Assembly (NCBI RefSeq): GCF_014898815.1
Contig: NW_026515438.1
Coordinates: 620,001-684,000, forward strand
Length of the DNA: 64,000 bases
From: Panonychus citri
Taxonomy: Eukaryota > Arthropoda > Arachnida > Trombidiformes > Tetranychidae
Direction: 5' to 3'
Shown here: one piece after another, positions 12,542-21,861 of the stretch
Layout: each line of letters begins with the position of its first letter
Position numbering within the stretch: position 1 is the stretch's first letter
Notes under the pieces: model-generated
The model's input: only the letters and a program-made list of their open reading frames with translations
Told to the model about the DNA's origin: nothing
Databases searched by the model: none
Made by a program: the position numbers and the translations under genes

Positions 12542-13530
12542 AAATCATCTCACTGACTCTCTCATTTTCTATTTCTCGTCACTTGTCATCAGAAACTCAG
12601 GTAGAACAAAAGTTTTAAGATGATAAGAAGAAAAAACCATCACCCAATCAGAGAAAAGGGAACTAATCTTTTCCCGTTCCTAAGAAAGAAAACTTTCACT
12701 TTTCTCTTTCTTCATCTTCCATCTTCTCTGTCTCTTCTCTGTCTTCTCTTTCTTTATTCTCTTCATCATCTTAATCACCAACAATTAACTGTAAATCTGA
12801 CAAAACGCTCACACATAATAATCATAATGGTAACGATTTATTATCAGTCGGAGTTTTGTCTTCAACCGTGTCACTTGTTACAACTGAATCAATGTTCATC
12901 GTCACAATCAACATAAACAATTTTCATCGAAAACGATTTGACAATTAGTTCACTTCACAATTAACACACTCAATTTAGTTTCTCTAATCAAGAACAGTTA
13001 ATTGTTATGTTTGTTTGTTTGGTGTTTTCATCCAAATCAATTTGAATGTTTCTATTGGTAAGTTAATCACAATTCCTATCATACCTTTTCATCAACACAA
13101 TTTATTAACTGTTGACCATTTACTGACCATTCACATTGAGCAACATTTTCTTCATCATTTGTTACTTGTTTTTATTATTAAATTCTGATAAATTATCACA
13201 ATTTTAATTTTCTTTTTAAATTCCTTCAATTCAACTAGTCAACTTATTATTTGGGTTCCTCCTTAATTATCATCAACAATTTACATTTTAGTTGATTAAA
13301 ATTAATCATCTCAATCATGTTTTCAGTCATCTTATTGATATTATTGTTTATTGATGATCATCATCATGCTAATCAATAATTGTTGTTAATTTTTGTGAAA
13401 ATTTAGCTGATTTTGTTATTGTTGAACCAAATTAAATCTTCACCCAAATGATTTGGTTAATCATTTGGACCAATTGGTCAACTAATCAACTAATTAAGAT
13501 CACCTTATTTAAGGTGTTATCTTATTATTA
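12310..13530 (+). repeat. Right arm of the inverted duplication
   Basis: Reverse-complement partner of the left arm. From left to right it holds block A' (about 12310-13105), block B' (about 13095-13487, nearly identical to its partner) and a 36-bp palindromic piece (about 13491-13526) whose partner is not in the mirrored position in the left arm. Shared landmarks include the 16-mer TGCTCCCAGGGAGTTG near 12463, a TTTCTATTG exon-end followed by a GTAAGTTAATCAC donor (GT at 13058-13059), and pyrimidine-rich promoter-like DNA at about 12700-12770. A (GA)n run occupies about 12515-12541. The order A'-B'-C' is not a simple mirror of the left arm, so at least one deletion or move followed the duplication. 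Confidence 0.8.
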
Positions 13531-13669
13531 GAATTGAATATGATCAAGTTTATCGATTTTCTTTTAATTGTTTCGATTTTGTTTGTTCTTGTTGATTATT
13601 TAGACCTCAGCGATTTATTTACTAACCATTTCGGTGACTTTGGTTTTATCGAGTCCCCTTCATCCATCA

Positions 13670-14434
13670 ATGGGAAACAATAATGGTGTCAACGGGACAT
13701 TAAATCATAACTATGACACTCGAGGAAGTGAAGGTAAACTCGATACTGGACCTAAAATGATGAGAGAGGAAATCCGTTCATCTGAAAATATTGTGACCGG
13801 AGGTTCGAGTGGGTCTTATATCGATCCATTAACTAAATCTAATCTTCCACTTCATCCGGAAGTTCATCTTACTGAAAGTCTGTCAACTTCCTCCACACCC
13901 TCACCATCAACAACACCTTCTTCAACCTTATCACCATGGGAAATATCATTCAAGAAACTGTTGATTCCAAGTAAAAATCAACAATCAAACAGCAACAACA
14001 ATGGTGATGATGATGATCAATTGTCTCACCATCATCAACACCTTCATCACTTTCACCCTAACCATCAATATCCTTCAGCTAATAGCCGATTATCATCTTT
14101 ATCTTCATCTTCTCCACCAACCTCATCAACTCCATCAAGTTCAACTCGAAAACAATCACGTCTCATTCATCACTTATCTCCACCATTAACAGTTAATCAA
14201 GGTCAAAATAATGGCCAACAATTAACCCCAATTAAGGACAACGATTCGTTCAATCAATTATCATCACCTACTTCCTCTTCTGGTTATACTGACGGTGTTA
14301 ATCCTGATGGTCAATCACGATACAACCAACGACCACCTAAATCGGCCTTTCAATTTGATTATGATCAAGCCAATAAGAAAAAGTTAATACCCCAATCAAG
14401 TCTCAAAATATATTCATATCTATATTACTACTAA
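13670..14434 (+). CDS. Ser/Thr/His/Asn-rich low-complexity protein of unknown function
   Basis: From the first ATG the product has 254 residues and begins MGNNNG. The frame stays open upstream to a strong 3' splice site (pyrimidine tract ending CAG at 13610), so the true start may lie in an upstream exon. Candidates are the donor at 13058 in the duplicated arm (non-coding exon) or the donor at 12131 (the frame-matched hydrophobic exon). The upstream part of the open frame encodes a hydrophobic stretch (IYLLTISVTLVLSS). The rest is low-complexity: Ser/Thr/Pro blocks at about residues 70-90 and 145-165, Asn/Asp runs near 110-120, and a His-rich stretch near 120-135. No enzymatic domain is visible. 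It may be a disordered cytoplasmic tail or a regulatory protein. I do not recognise a family. Confidence 0.5.
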   Translation: MGNNNGVNGTLNHNYDTRGSEGKLDTGPKMMREEIRSSENIVTGGSSGSYIDPLTKSNLPLHPEVHLTESLSTSSTPSPSTTPSSTLSPWEISFKKLLIPSKNQQSNSNNNGDDDDQLSHHHQHLHHFHPNHQYPSANSRLSSLSSSSPPTSSTPSSSTRKQSRLIHHLSPPLTVNQGQNNGQQLTPIKDNDSFNQLSSPTSSSGYTDGVNPDGQSRYNQRPPKSAFQFDYDQANKKKLIPQSSLKIYSYLYYY

Positions 14435-15482
14435 TTACTATTACCTTGTTAAAAGAAAAGATAATTATTTTTGTAATTGTAAAAAGGAAAAGTCCTATAT
14501 AATCATATAATATGTAAATATAAACACGAAAACTTGACCAACACCCAAAAAACCCATACAAACTTATTAACTTCATCTCTTCATCTTTAATAAATTGATA
14601 AAATTATTCCGATGATTAACAACACAGCCAATAGACATGACAATTAAATATAAATAAATTCTCGTGTAAATTGTTCACTTGTAGACTTTAAGAAACTAAA
14701 TTAACAGAAATCAAATGAAATACAGAACAAACAAATTATACTTACCAATTTACTTGACCAAATTAATCAACCACAACATATGAACAGTTTTTCAATTTGA
14801 TATTTGACATCATCCAAATTCATGGTTACCTATTAACTAATCAACGGTTGGTCTTGGAGACAAAAGAAAACAAGTTAATCAACAATTAATTCAACGGTTT
14901 TAACTGCAACGTTGAAGAAAACAAACTGTGTGAAAAAAAATTAGAAAACAAATCAACTAAATTAAATTAAATCCGTTGGTGATTTAAATCTAATAAAAGT
15001 CACTTTTTGTTATCCAAAGAGAAAAGATAATTGTTACATTCTAATTAGACTCTGTCTTCTTCTCTGTCTATTTTCTTTCTTTTTTGTTCTATTCTTTTTT
15101 GCCTCCATTTTGATTTCTTTTCATTTTCACTTTTTCTCTTTTCGATTTCATTTGAAATCTTTTTCCTTTTCCCTCTTAATCAATTTTACTTTTTGGTTAT
15201 TTCTTTTTTTTGCTAATTGTTGTGTAAATAATTATTCAATTTTCTTTAAACTTAATTACTAACGATTATCAATTACGTTACTTTTGATTTTGTTTTCTTT
15301 TATATGCCATTGGTTTAACTTTTTTTTCTCTCTCTGTGTGTATCTTGGTTTCTCCTTTGTTTCTCTCTCACTTTATCTTCATCACTTTTATCTCGTTCTT
15401 TCTTGTGTTGATTCATCTTTCTCCTCTGTTCCTCTGATCCTTTGTTTCTTTTTTTCCCCTTCTTCTAAATTTACTTGGAATT
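14435..15482. other. Intergenic region and pyrimidine-rich leader of the RBFOX-like gene
   Basis: About 1.05 kb with no gene. The right-hand 450 bases (15040-15480) are strongly T/C-rich on the plus strand and run directly into the ATG at 15483, consistent with a promoter or pyrimidine-rich 5' UTR of that gene. Confidence 0.45.
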
Positions 15483-16352
15483 ATGTCCAATAAGAAATTT
15501 TATCCTTCCCCCATTGAAAAGAGAGAGGAGATGCAACGACAATGGTTAATTGAATGGTATTCAATTAATTATGATATTATGCAGTTTTGTGATATTCCTT
15601 GTTTACCGCCACTTGAAGGATTGGTTCATGCTTTAAAAGATGAAAAATCTATTGAAAAGAGACTAATTTCTAGACCATCGATTGACAGTTCTCCTTCCGT
15701 TTCTTGTTCATCTGAAAGTCAAGGAGGATCAACAAGTGGTGATGAGAAAGCTCCTAAACGTATTCATGTTAGTAACATTCCTTTCCGGTTTAGAGAACCT
15801 GATTTAAGGAAACTTTTCGGCAATTTTGGAACAATTTTAGATGTAGAAATTATATTTAATGAACGTGGCTCCAAAGGCTTCGGATTTTTAACCTTTGCTC
15901 ATGCTGATGATGCTTTACGAGCTAAAGCAGAGCTTGATGGTACCATGGTTGAGGGAAGGAAAATTGAAGTTAACGATGCCACTGTTAAAGGTCAAGCTAA
16001 AAAGACTAAAGATCCTACATCACCAACCAAGGAAACTGATTTCTTCTTATCCAGTGACTTTGAAGTTATTCCTCCGGATGTTAGTCGTAAAATCGCTGGT
16101 GGCGATGGTAAAAAGTTTGTCGACAATGAGTGTTTTAGCAACCACACAATCAATTCTGCTAAAGTTAAACGAAATCTTAATATCAATCTGGACGAAATTT
16201 ATCCATTGGAAAATAAAACCCTGGATATTAATAACATGAATAATCTTGATTATGCTGATGATCTTTTCTCAAGCAGGCAAGGATGTTATCTTGCAGATAT
16301 TTTTGAAAGATTCTGCAGTACAAGTGATAAATCACAATTACGAGGTATCTAA
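15483..16352 (+). CDS. Intronless RBFOX-type RRM RNA-binding protein (probable retrocopy-derived paralogue)
   Basis: Single-exon frame of 289 residues. An RRM spans about residues 92-170, with RNP2 IHVSNIPF (94-101) and RNP1 KGFGFLTF (131-138), and the RBFOX hallmarks FRFREPDLRKLFG, VEIIFNERGSKGFGF and VEGRKIEVNDA. RBFOX RRMs bind (U)GCAUG and control alternative splicing. The same domain is cut by introns in the Rbfox gene on the other strand (23900-50458): the equivalents of the junctions after LFG, after ERGSK and after GRKIE are all absent here. The N-terminus (MSNKKFYPSP) and C-terminus differ from Rbfox, and the conserved ...RFAPY ending is missing. A reverse-transcribed copy that gained new flanks is the simplest reading; no poly(A) tail or target-site duplication was recognised. 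The frame is intact and codon use looks normal, so it is probably functional. Confidence 0.85.
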   Translation: MSNKKFYPSPIEKREEMQRQWLIEWYSINYDIMQFCDIPCLPPLEGLVHALKDEKSIEKRLISRPSIDSSPSVSCSSESQGGSTSGDEKAPKRIHVSNIPFRFREPDLRKLFGNFGTILDVEIIFNERGSKGFGFLTFAHADDALRAKAELDGTMVEGRKIEVNDATVKGQAKKTKDPTSPTKETDFFLSSDFEVIPPDVSRKIAGGDGKKFVDNECFSNHTINSAKVKRNLNINLDEIYPLENKTLDINNMNNLDYADDLFSSRQGCYLADIFERFCSTSDKSQLRGI

Positions 16353-16930
16353 ATCTGATTAATAACCATTGATATTAATATTTATCAATTGCTGTATTAA
16401 TTTCATTTTAAATTGTCAACCAATCAACTCTCCGAAGTCAAAATCAATTTCCTCCATCACCTTCTTCATCAATTTAATCCTCTTAAAATGTTAAAAACCA
16501 ACCCACTTTGCTAAAGCCAAGGTCAGATCCATCAAATTTAAACACATCAGAAACCTTAATTAATTAATTGAATATTTAACCCTCATCATCATCATCTAAT
16601 TATTGACTAAATTGTATCCTAAACAAACTGATTAACTTTTAAAAAAACCAAAGATCTCACTTACAAGCTTCTCTTTGAAAAATTTCAATCAATTTCAATA
16701 GTTTTTGTTTCAAAAAGTAAATTACCCGAACATATGTAATCCCGAAGATTTAATTCCAAAAACCAATTGTAAATTAATGATGGAAAAACTCACATCAGCC
16801 GATATTCCATCTCAGAATTTATTTTAGATTAAACAGTTAATCGTATTAAGTGTAAAACTTAATTTGACTGTAAATCATATTTAACATGAGAAAAAGAATA
16901 TAAGTTCAAACCTGTTCACATTATCTTCCA

Positions 16931-17022
16931 GTACTCGTCATGATGAGACTCAGTGCAACCATTCGCGGTTTCCACCAGAGGGTAAAACTAATGACGGTGC
17001 CTTCAATCCTGAACACGGGTAC
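16931..17022 (+). ncRNA. SNORD14: U14 C/D-box snoRNA (SNORD14 family)
   Basis: The 92-nt element has an 8-bp terminal stem (GTACTCGT at 16931-16938 with ACGGGTAC at 17015-17022, one G-U pair), a C box ATGATGA (16940-16946) and a D box CTGA (17009-17012). Between them, 16960-16978 reads CATTCGCGGTTTCCACCAG, which matches from memory (one base different) the U14 domain A that pairs with 18S rRNA. U14 is needed for early 18S rRNA processing and guides a 2'-O-methylation. In vertebrates and flies it is intronic in protein genes. Here it lies in the space between the RBFOX-like gene and the converging coiled-coil gene, so its host transcript or own promoter is unclear. Confidence 0.88.
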
Positions 17023-17272
17023 TAATTTTATTGATTAAACAATCAGTTTATTAATTTTGCTGGTCTAACTAATTGGTTTGCTACAGATAGTGAGTTTTAA
17101 GCATAATGAGAATGGTAAAGAAAAACAGATAAATGAATGAGAGATGAATTGCATTACATTCCATGTACCATGTAGTATTTGGATATATAGATTGATATAT
17201 GGATTGATTATAATGTAAACGCAATCGTCATTTTGGGTAATTGGTTGATTTGTCAAAATCGTCAAAGTTTGA

Positions 17273-19426
17273 TTAGTTTTTTGATGTTTTGGTCTTTTTC
17301 TGGGCCATTTTTCGAGTTTTCATACTACGTTGAGAGCTTTTCTCTTCTTTAAGATCACCAATTAGTTTGAGTGGGTCATCCAAAATTTCAAGATCAATCG
17401 ATTGAGAGGGTTTTAATAAAGTTCTTCGTTGCGGTGGTTTATCTTGAGAATTGCTTATCTTTTCCTTTTCCTTTTCCTTTTCTTTCTCTTTTTCTTTCTT
17501 TTTCGATGACATTTCGTCTACTCTCTCTTTTACTCCCATAATGTCAAAATAAGCATCCACCATAGAACTGGTTGAGGCTTTTGAATAATCCGACTTGATG
17601 GGTGTCAATTGTGGGCGCATGTAAAAAGTAGTCATCTTCTTAGTAGTTGGATTTTCCTGTTTAACAACAAGACCCAATGTTTCCAAAGACTGGTCTGTAT
17701 CAGAATCACCACTTTTTGGGCTGAGATGACCTTCATCTTTTTTTAAAGACTTTTGAAAAGTCAAATCATCACTCGATTCTCTTTTCTTTTCCTGAGTGCT
17801 TTGTGATACCTTTGGTGTTTTATCTTTAATTGGAGTCGCTTCCATTTTTTCAGGAACAAAATATTGACTTTGAGTGAAGCAATCATCATCTAGTCCAATG
17901 GTTAATGGTTGTGAATCCTTTAGACTTTCATTTTGGGTTGGGGTCACCAAGAGACTATTTTGCTCATTGTTTTGAGATAATATGGATTCAGATATCTCAG
18001 TTAATGGCTCACATTTGGATTGAGAGTTGGAGATTGGCTGACTTGTATTTTGAACAGGATTATCAAGATTCTCTTTTTTATCTTCTTCGGTACTTACATT
18101 CTCATAGACCTGAGAATGGTTCTTTTCGTCACTCAGCTCAATTCGCTCTTTTACCACCAGATTTTTGGCACTATCATCTTGAAATGGACTTTTATCACCA
18201 ACAAGAGTTTGAATTGTTCCCATAATGGGTGTCTCGTTATCTCTTTTTTGTTGAAAATCTTGTGATTTCTTAAAGTTGGCACCTCGAAGTGATGCTTGTT
18301 CCTTCAAGAATTTAATCTTAGCTCGAGCATCAGCTATTTCAGAATCAAGTTCACTTTCTTCATCGCTTTCAGAATCATCGTCCCTGTTGTTTTTCCACAT
18401 CTCGAATTCTTTTTCGATAAAATCAGCTCGTCTTGAATCATTTTCGTTATCAGCAACAAGTTTCGCAGTCTCTTCATCTGCATTCATAATATTAGTATCA
18501 GCTTCTTCAATATGTTTAGCCAACTTGGAAATATAATCCATAGTTTCATTGTTCGATTTATCAAACATCATTTTTCTGGTATCAATCCCTAAACTTAATT
18601 TGGCAGCTTGATCGGAATAATTTTTATAGCTTTCATCAAGTTCGATTTCTTCTTTAGAAAGTTCAGCATGTGCGTTTTCAAGCTCTTGGATCTTTTTTTC
18701 ACTAAGCTCGATTTCAGCTTTAACGTTGAGTAAAACTGAATAACTTTTCTCGGTGATTGCAAGAGTTTCGTTAAATGGCTGGATAAGTTGATCAAGTTCT
18801 GATTGTTGTCGACAAGCCGCAAGCCAGGCAGTGTCCAATTCTTTTACTGCCAATTTTGAGGTGAGATTTGCAGCTGCAGCTTTCTCAAGTTTTTTGTCCA
18901 AATCCTTTTTCAAACTCTTTTTTTGTTCAATTAACACCTTCTTGTTGAAATAATCTTTTTCCATTTCACGTATAATTGTCTTCTTTTCCTCAATCTGTTT
19001 CCGTAAATCTTCACATAGAGCCTTTTTCTTGTCAATTTCTGGATCAAATTGATCCTCCCAGGCTAACATTTTTTTCCGAAGTTCATCCATTATAGAGAAT
19101 CTAGAGGCCATCAACTGTTTACTCTTGGAAGATTTCTCGTCCAAAATATCTTTCAACAAAATCAAATGGTGATTAACCGTAAGTAAAGATTGCATCTCTG
19201 ATAGAATCCAATCCAGGTTAGTGGTAGTGGACACAATTTCTCCCAACGAAACACCATCAGTAGACTTAATTTCGTCAATAATATCGTCAATTTCTTTCCT
19301 TTTAGCTTTAAGCTTGACAATACCAGCATCCGATTTATTTTTTAAATAATCAAGTTGCTGTTTATTTGACTCTAAACGAAGAGCAATCATCTTTTTTTCG
19401 TCTTCTCTTTCTTTTATTTTATCCAT
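17273..19426 (-). CDS. Long coiled-coil protein with acidic middle and Lys-rich tail, unknown function
   Basis: The 717-residue single-exon frame is read from the ATG at 19424-19426 (MDKIKEREDEKKM). About residues 1-400 are dense heptad-like Glu/Lys/Leu sequence typical of coiled coils, with an acidic DDDSESDEESE patch near 355-370. The middle is Ser/Thr/Gln-rich and probably disordered. Near residue 630 there is a KEKE repeat run (KKKEKEKEKEKEKEKEK), and the last 25 residues are strongly basic (KTRKMAQKKTKTSKN), which could serve as a nuclear localisation signal. I do not recognise a family; a chromosome, kinetochore or centrosome scaffold would fit but is speculation. It is transcribed divergently from eIF2B-gamma across a 509-bp spacer. 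A slightly longer open frame exists upstream but without an ATG. Confidence 0.75.
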   Translation of the reverse strand: MDKIKEREDEKKMIALRLESNKQQLDYLKNKSDAGIVKLKAKRKEIDDIIDEIKSTDGVSLGEIVSTTTNLDWILSEMQSLLTVNHHLILLKDILDEKSSKSKQLMASRFSIMDELRKKMLAWEDQFDPEIDKKKALCEDLRKQIEEKKTIIREMEKDYFNKKVLIEQKKSLKKDLDKKLEKAAAANLTSKLAVKELDTAWLAACRQQSELDQLIQPFNETLAITEKSYSVLLNVKAEIELSEKKIQELENAHAELSKEEIELDESYKNYSDQAAKLSLGIDTRKMMFDKSNNETMDYISKLAKHIEEADTNIMNADEETAKLVADNENDSRRADFIEKEFEMWKNNRDDDSESDEESELDSEIADARAKIKFLKEQASLRGANFKKSQDFQQKRDNETPIMGTIQTLVGDKSPFQDDSAKNLVVKERIELSDEKNHSQVYENVSTEEDKKENLDNPVQNTSQPISNSQSKCEPLTEISESILSQNNEQNSLLVTPTQNESLKDSQPLTIGLDDDCFTQSQYFVPEKMEATPIKDKTPKVSQSTQEKKRESSDDLTFQKSLKKDEGHLSPKSGDSDTDQSLETLGLVVKQENPTTKKMTTFYMRPQLTPIKSDYSKASTSSMVDAYFDIMGVKERVDEMSSKKKEKEKEKEKEKEKISNSQDKPPQRRTLLKPSQSIDLEILDDPLKLIGDLKEEKSSQRSMKTRKMAQKKTKTSKN

Positions 19427-19935
19427 TTTTTCACAAGAGAAGGAGCAAATTACCAATTCGAATCAACACCTTCACCAATAGTAGAAACAAAACTTCAAAA
19501 ATAACTTTATTAAAGGAAGAAAATAAAAATCAATGAAACGCAATTAACAAAAAAGAAAAGAAATTAATTTGATTAACTTGCAACCGATTGAAAGGTTAAC
19601 GTTTAAAGAGAACAAAAAAAAGTTCGATTTATAGAACAAAAAATCGAGCGCCAAATTCAATAGAATAAAAGATGGCCGATTTTCGATTGTTTATCTTTGG
19701 TCATTTTCTTTGTTCTCCTTTAATTGAGTAATTAAATTTTTCTCTTAATTTAATTGTTTTAAATTAACATTAACCAGGATTTCTAATGCTGTTAATCTCT
19801 TGTTCTTTCAAATTAAACCGCGCAGAATTTAAGTTGAACCGGTTTAGTTACTTGGTAACAGTTGATGTTGATTATTTTCCTTAGTGTTTGTTGTTTGTAT
19901 GTTTTTAATTGTTGGCGATTTAATTTTGGTTAATT
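19427..19935. promoter_or_regulatory. Bidirectional promoter region, coiled-coil gene / eIF2B-gamma
   Basis: Head-to-head spacer of 509 bp. It contains an E2F-like half (GCGCCAAATT, 19648-19657) and a YY1-like motif (AAGATGGCCGAT, 19669-19680) about 12 bases apart. The same pairing appears between Arp1 and ERCC1. The motifs are seen; their function is inferred. Confidence 0.45.
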
Positions 19936-21861
19936 ATGTCACTTTATGGTATTCAGGCTATTGTTTTAGCCGCTGGTCGAGGGTCAAGGATCCCTGAACT
20001 GGTCTCATCTCAACCAAAATGTCTTCTACCTGTTGGTAATCGTCCAATGATTTACTATCCACTTTACTCATTAGAATTGGTTAAATTTACTGGTAAGTTT
20101 TTCACTGATTGACTTGTTAATTGTTTCTTTTAATTTTAAATTCTAAAGACTAATTTGTGTAAATTTTTCCCTTTCTTTTATTAGAGGTTACTGTTGTGGT
20201 TAATGAAGGACAAGAGGAAGCTGTGAATGAGGCGATTCATAATCAATTTTCAATGAGAATTCATTTATTTACATTACCCAATAAAGATGAAGATTATGGA
20301 ACCGCTGATACATTAAGATTTATGCATGAACATAACAAAATTTTGGTAATTTCCTGCAAATCTATTAGCCATTTCCCAACAATTTACTAATCAATGAATC
20401 TTTCTCTATCTTTCAGAGCGATTTTATCGTCATCAGTTGTGATATTATGACCAATTATCCTCTATACAAATTGATTAATTTATATCGTGTACATGACGCT
20501 GCGATTACTGTTCTACTCTCATCTACAAATATTATCGCTGAAGGTTCAACCCCTGGAAAGAAAGGAAAACCCGAATTAGGTATTGGATTGATTAGATGAA
20601 AAAAGAAAAAAAAAATCTCTGTCAAATTGTCTCAATAAATTCTAATACTCTGTCTTTGTTTTTTCCTTTCTAGAAAAAGATCTTATCGGTATAGATTATC
20701 TTAATGATGATCGATTAGTTTTCTTCAATTCTGAACTTGAATTCGAAGACGATGTTCCATTCAGCAGTTCCATGTTGAAAAGGTAAACTTTGGAAGAAAT
20801 GAAATGTCATCTATCATTCAACTTTCATCTAATTCTAAGTGAAATTTCATGTTGATCATTTTTAGATGCCCACAGTTCACTATGCACAATAGTTTCCTCG
20901 ATACTCATGTTTATGTTATGAAAAAATGGGTCCTTGGATATATCAAAGAGAAAAGGTAATTATAACCAATTATCACAATTTTCCATCACTCGATGTATTG
21001 ATTATTTTTCTTATTTCATAATTTCTCAGGCAAATACGATCAATTAAAGCAGATCTCATCCCAAGATTGGTTTGTAAACAATTTAAAAGTTATGTCAATA
21101 TTGTTTCCAATAAAACAAATGATGATCTTGATGCTGATAAAGGAGATAAAGTTGACCTGTTAGATTATGTTGAAACCGATGAAGTATATAAAGCAATTGA
21201 AGCTTTAGACGATTTTAATCTTGACCATGAGACAATTAAACCGACAACTCGAGAGAAGAAAAAAATTTACCCTGATAGTGCGGTTAAATGTTACGCTCTT
21301 ATCCAAAAGGAAGGAATCAGCCTTCGAGCCAATACTGTGACCGGTTATTTTGAGGCCAATAAACGGATTCGAGCTCTTTTTCCTAATCTACCCAAGAAAG
21401 AGAAAGGTTCAGTCCCGACAACACCGACAACCCCAACTCCTGGACCAGCGATTAAAACTCAAATCGGTGCTGATTGTCTTGTATCTACTTCGAGTAGAAT
21501 TGGAGATAAAACCTCAGTTAAACGTTCATGTATTGGTGATCATTGTATTATCGGGGAAAAGGCCAAAATTGCTAATTGTGTTCTCATGAATCATGTTACA
21601 ATTGAAGATAATTGTAACATACAGGGTAGCATAATTTGTAATAACGCTGTCATTTGCTCATCTGCTGAAATCAAGGATTGTATTGTTGTCGCAAGTCATA
21701 AAATAGTCACTTACGGTAAGAAATTGGTTAATTTAATTGTTTTCGTATGAATATTTTCACGATTACTAAATTTGTCTGTTCAATTTTCTCATTTAATCAC
21801 AGGTAAATTTTCCAATGAAGTGATACCATCAACTTTTGTCGATGCCACTGATGATTTATAA
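19936..21861 (+). CDS. EIF2B3: Translation initiation factor eIF2B subunit gamma
   Basis: Catalytic-subcomplex member of the guanine nucleotide exchange factor for eIF2. Seven exons with matching phases: 19936-20092, 20185-20345, 20417-20579, 20674-20782, 20866-20955, 21030-21715, 21803-21861, giving 474 residues, close to the usual ~450-480. The N-terminus has the nucleotidyltransferase fold start IQAIVLAAGRGSR...PKCLLPVGNRP, with the G-rich loop near residues 12-16. The C-terminal ~85 residues (about 367-450) are left-handed beta-helix hexapeptide repeats (e.g. SSRIGDKTSVKRSCIGDHC). A Pro/Thr-rich linker (PTTPTTPTPGP) separates them. Introns are 70-92 bp, all GT-AG. It is divergent from the coiled-coil gene and convergent with Rbfox. 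The subunit could in principle be confused with epsilon, but the length and lack of a W2 domain indicate gamma. Confidence 0.93.

Noticed and set aside
12620..12916. 98-codon frame inside the right duplication arm
   Set aside because: Composed of pyrimidine-rich low-complexity sequence (Phe/Leu/Ser/His), and the frame is not kept in the matching left arm, so it is probably promoter or leader DNA.
17905..18536. Several plus-strand frames of 80-106 codons
   Set aside because: Antisense shadows of the coiled-coil gene.
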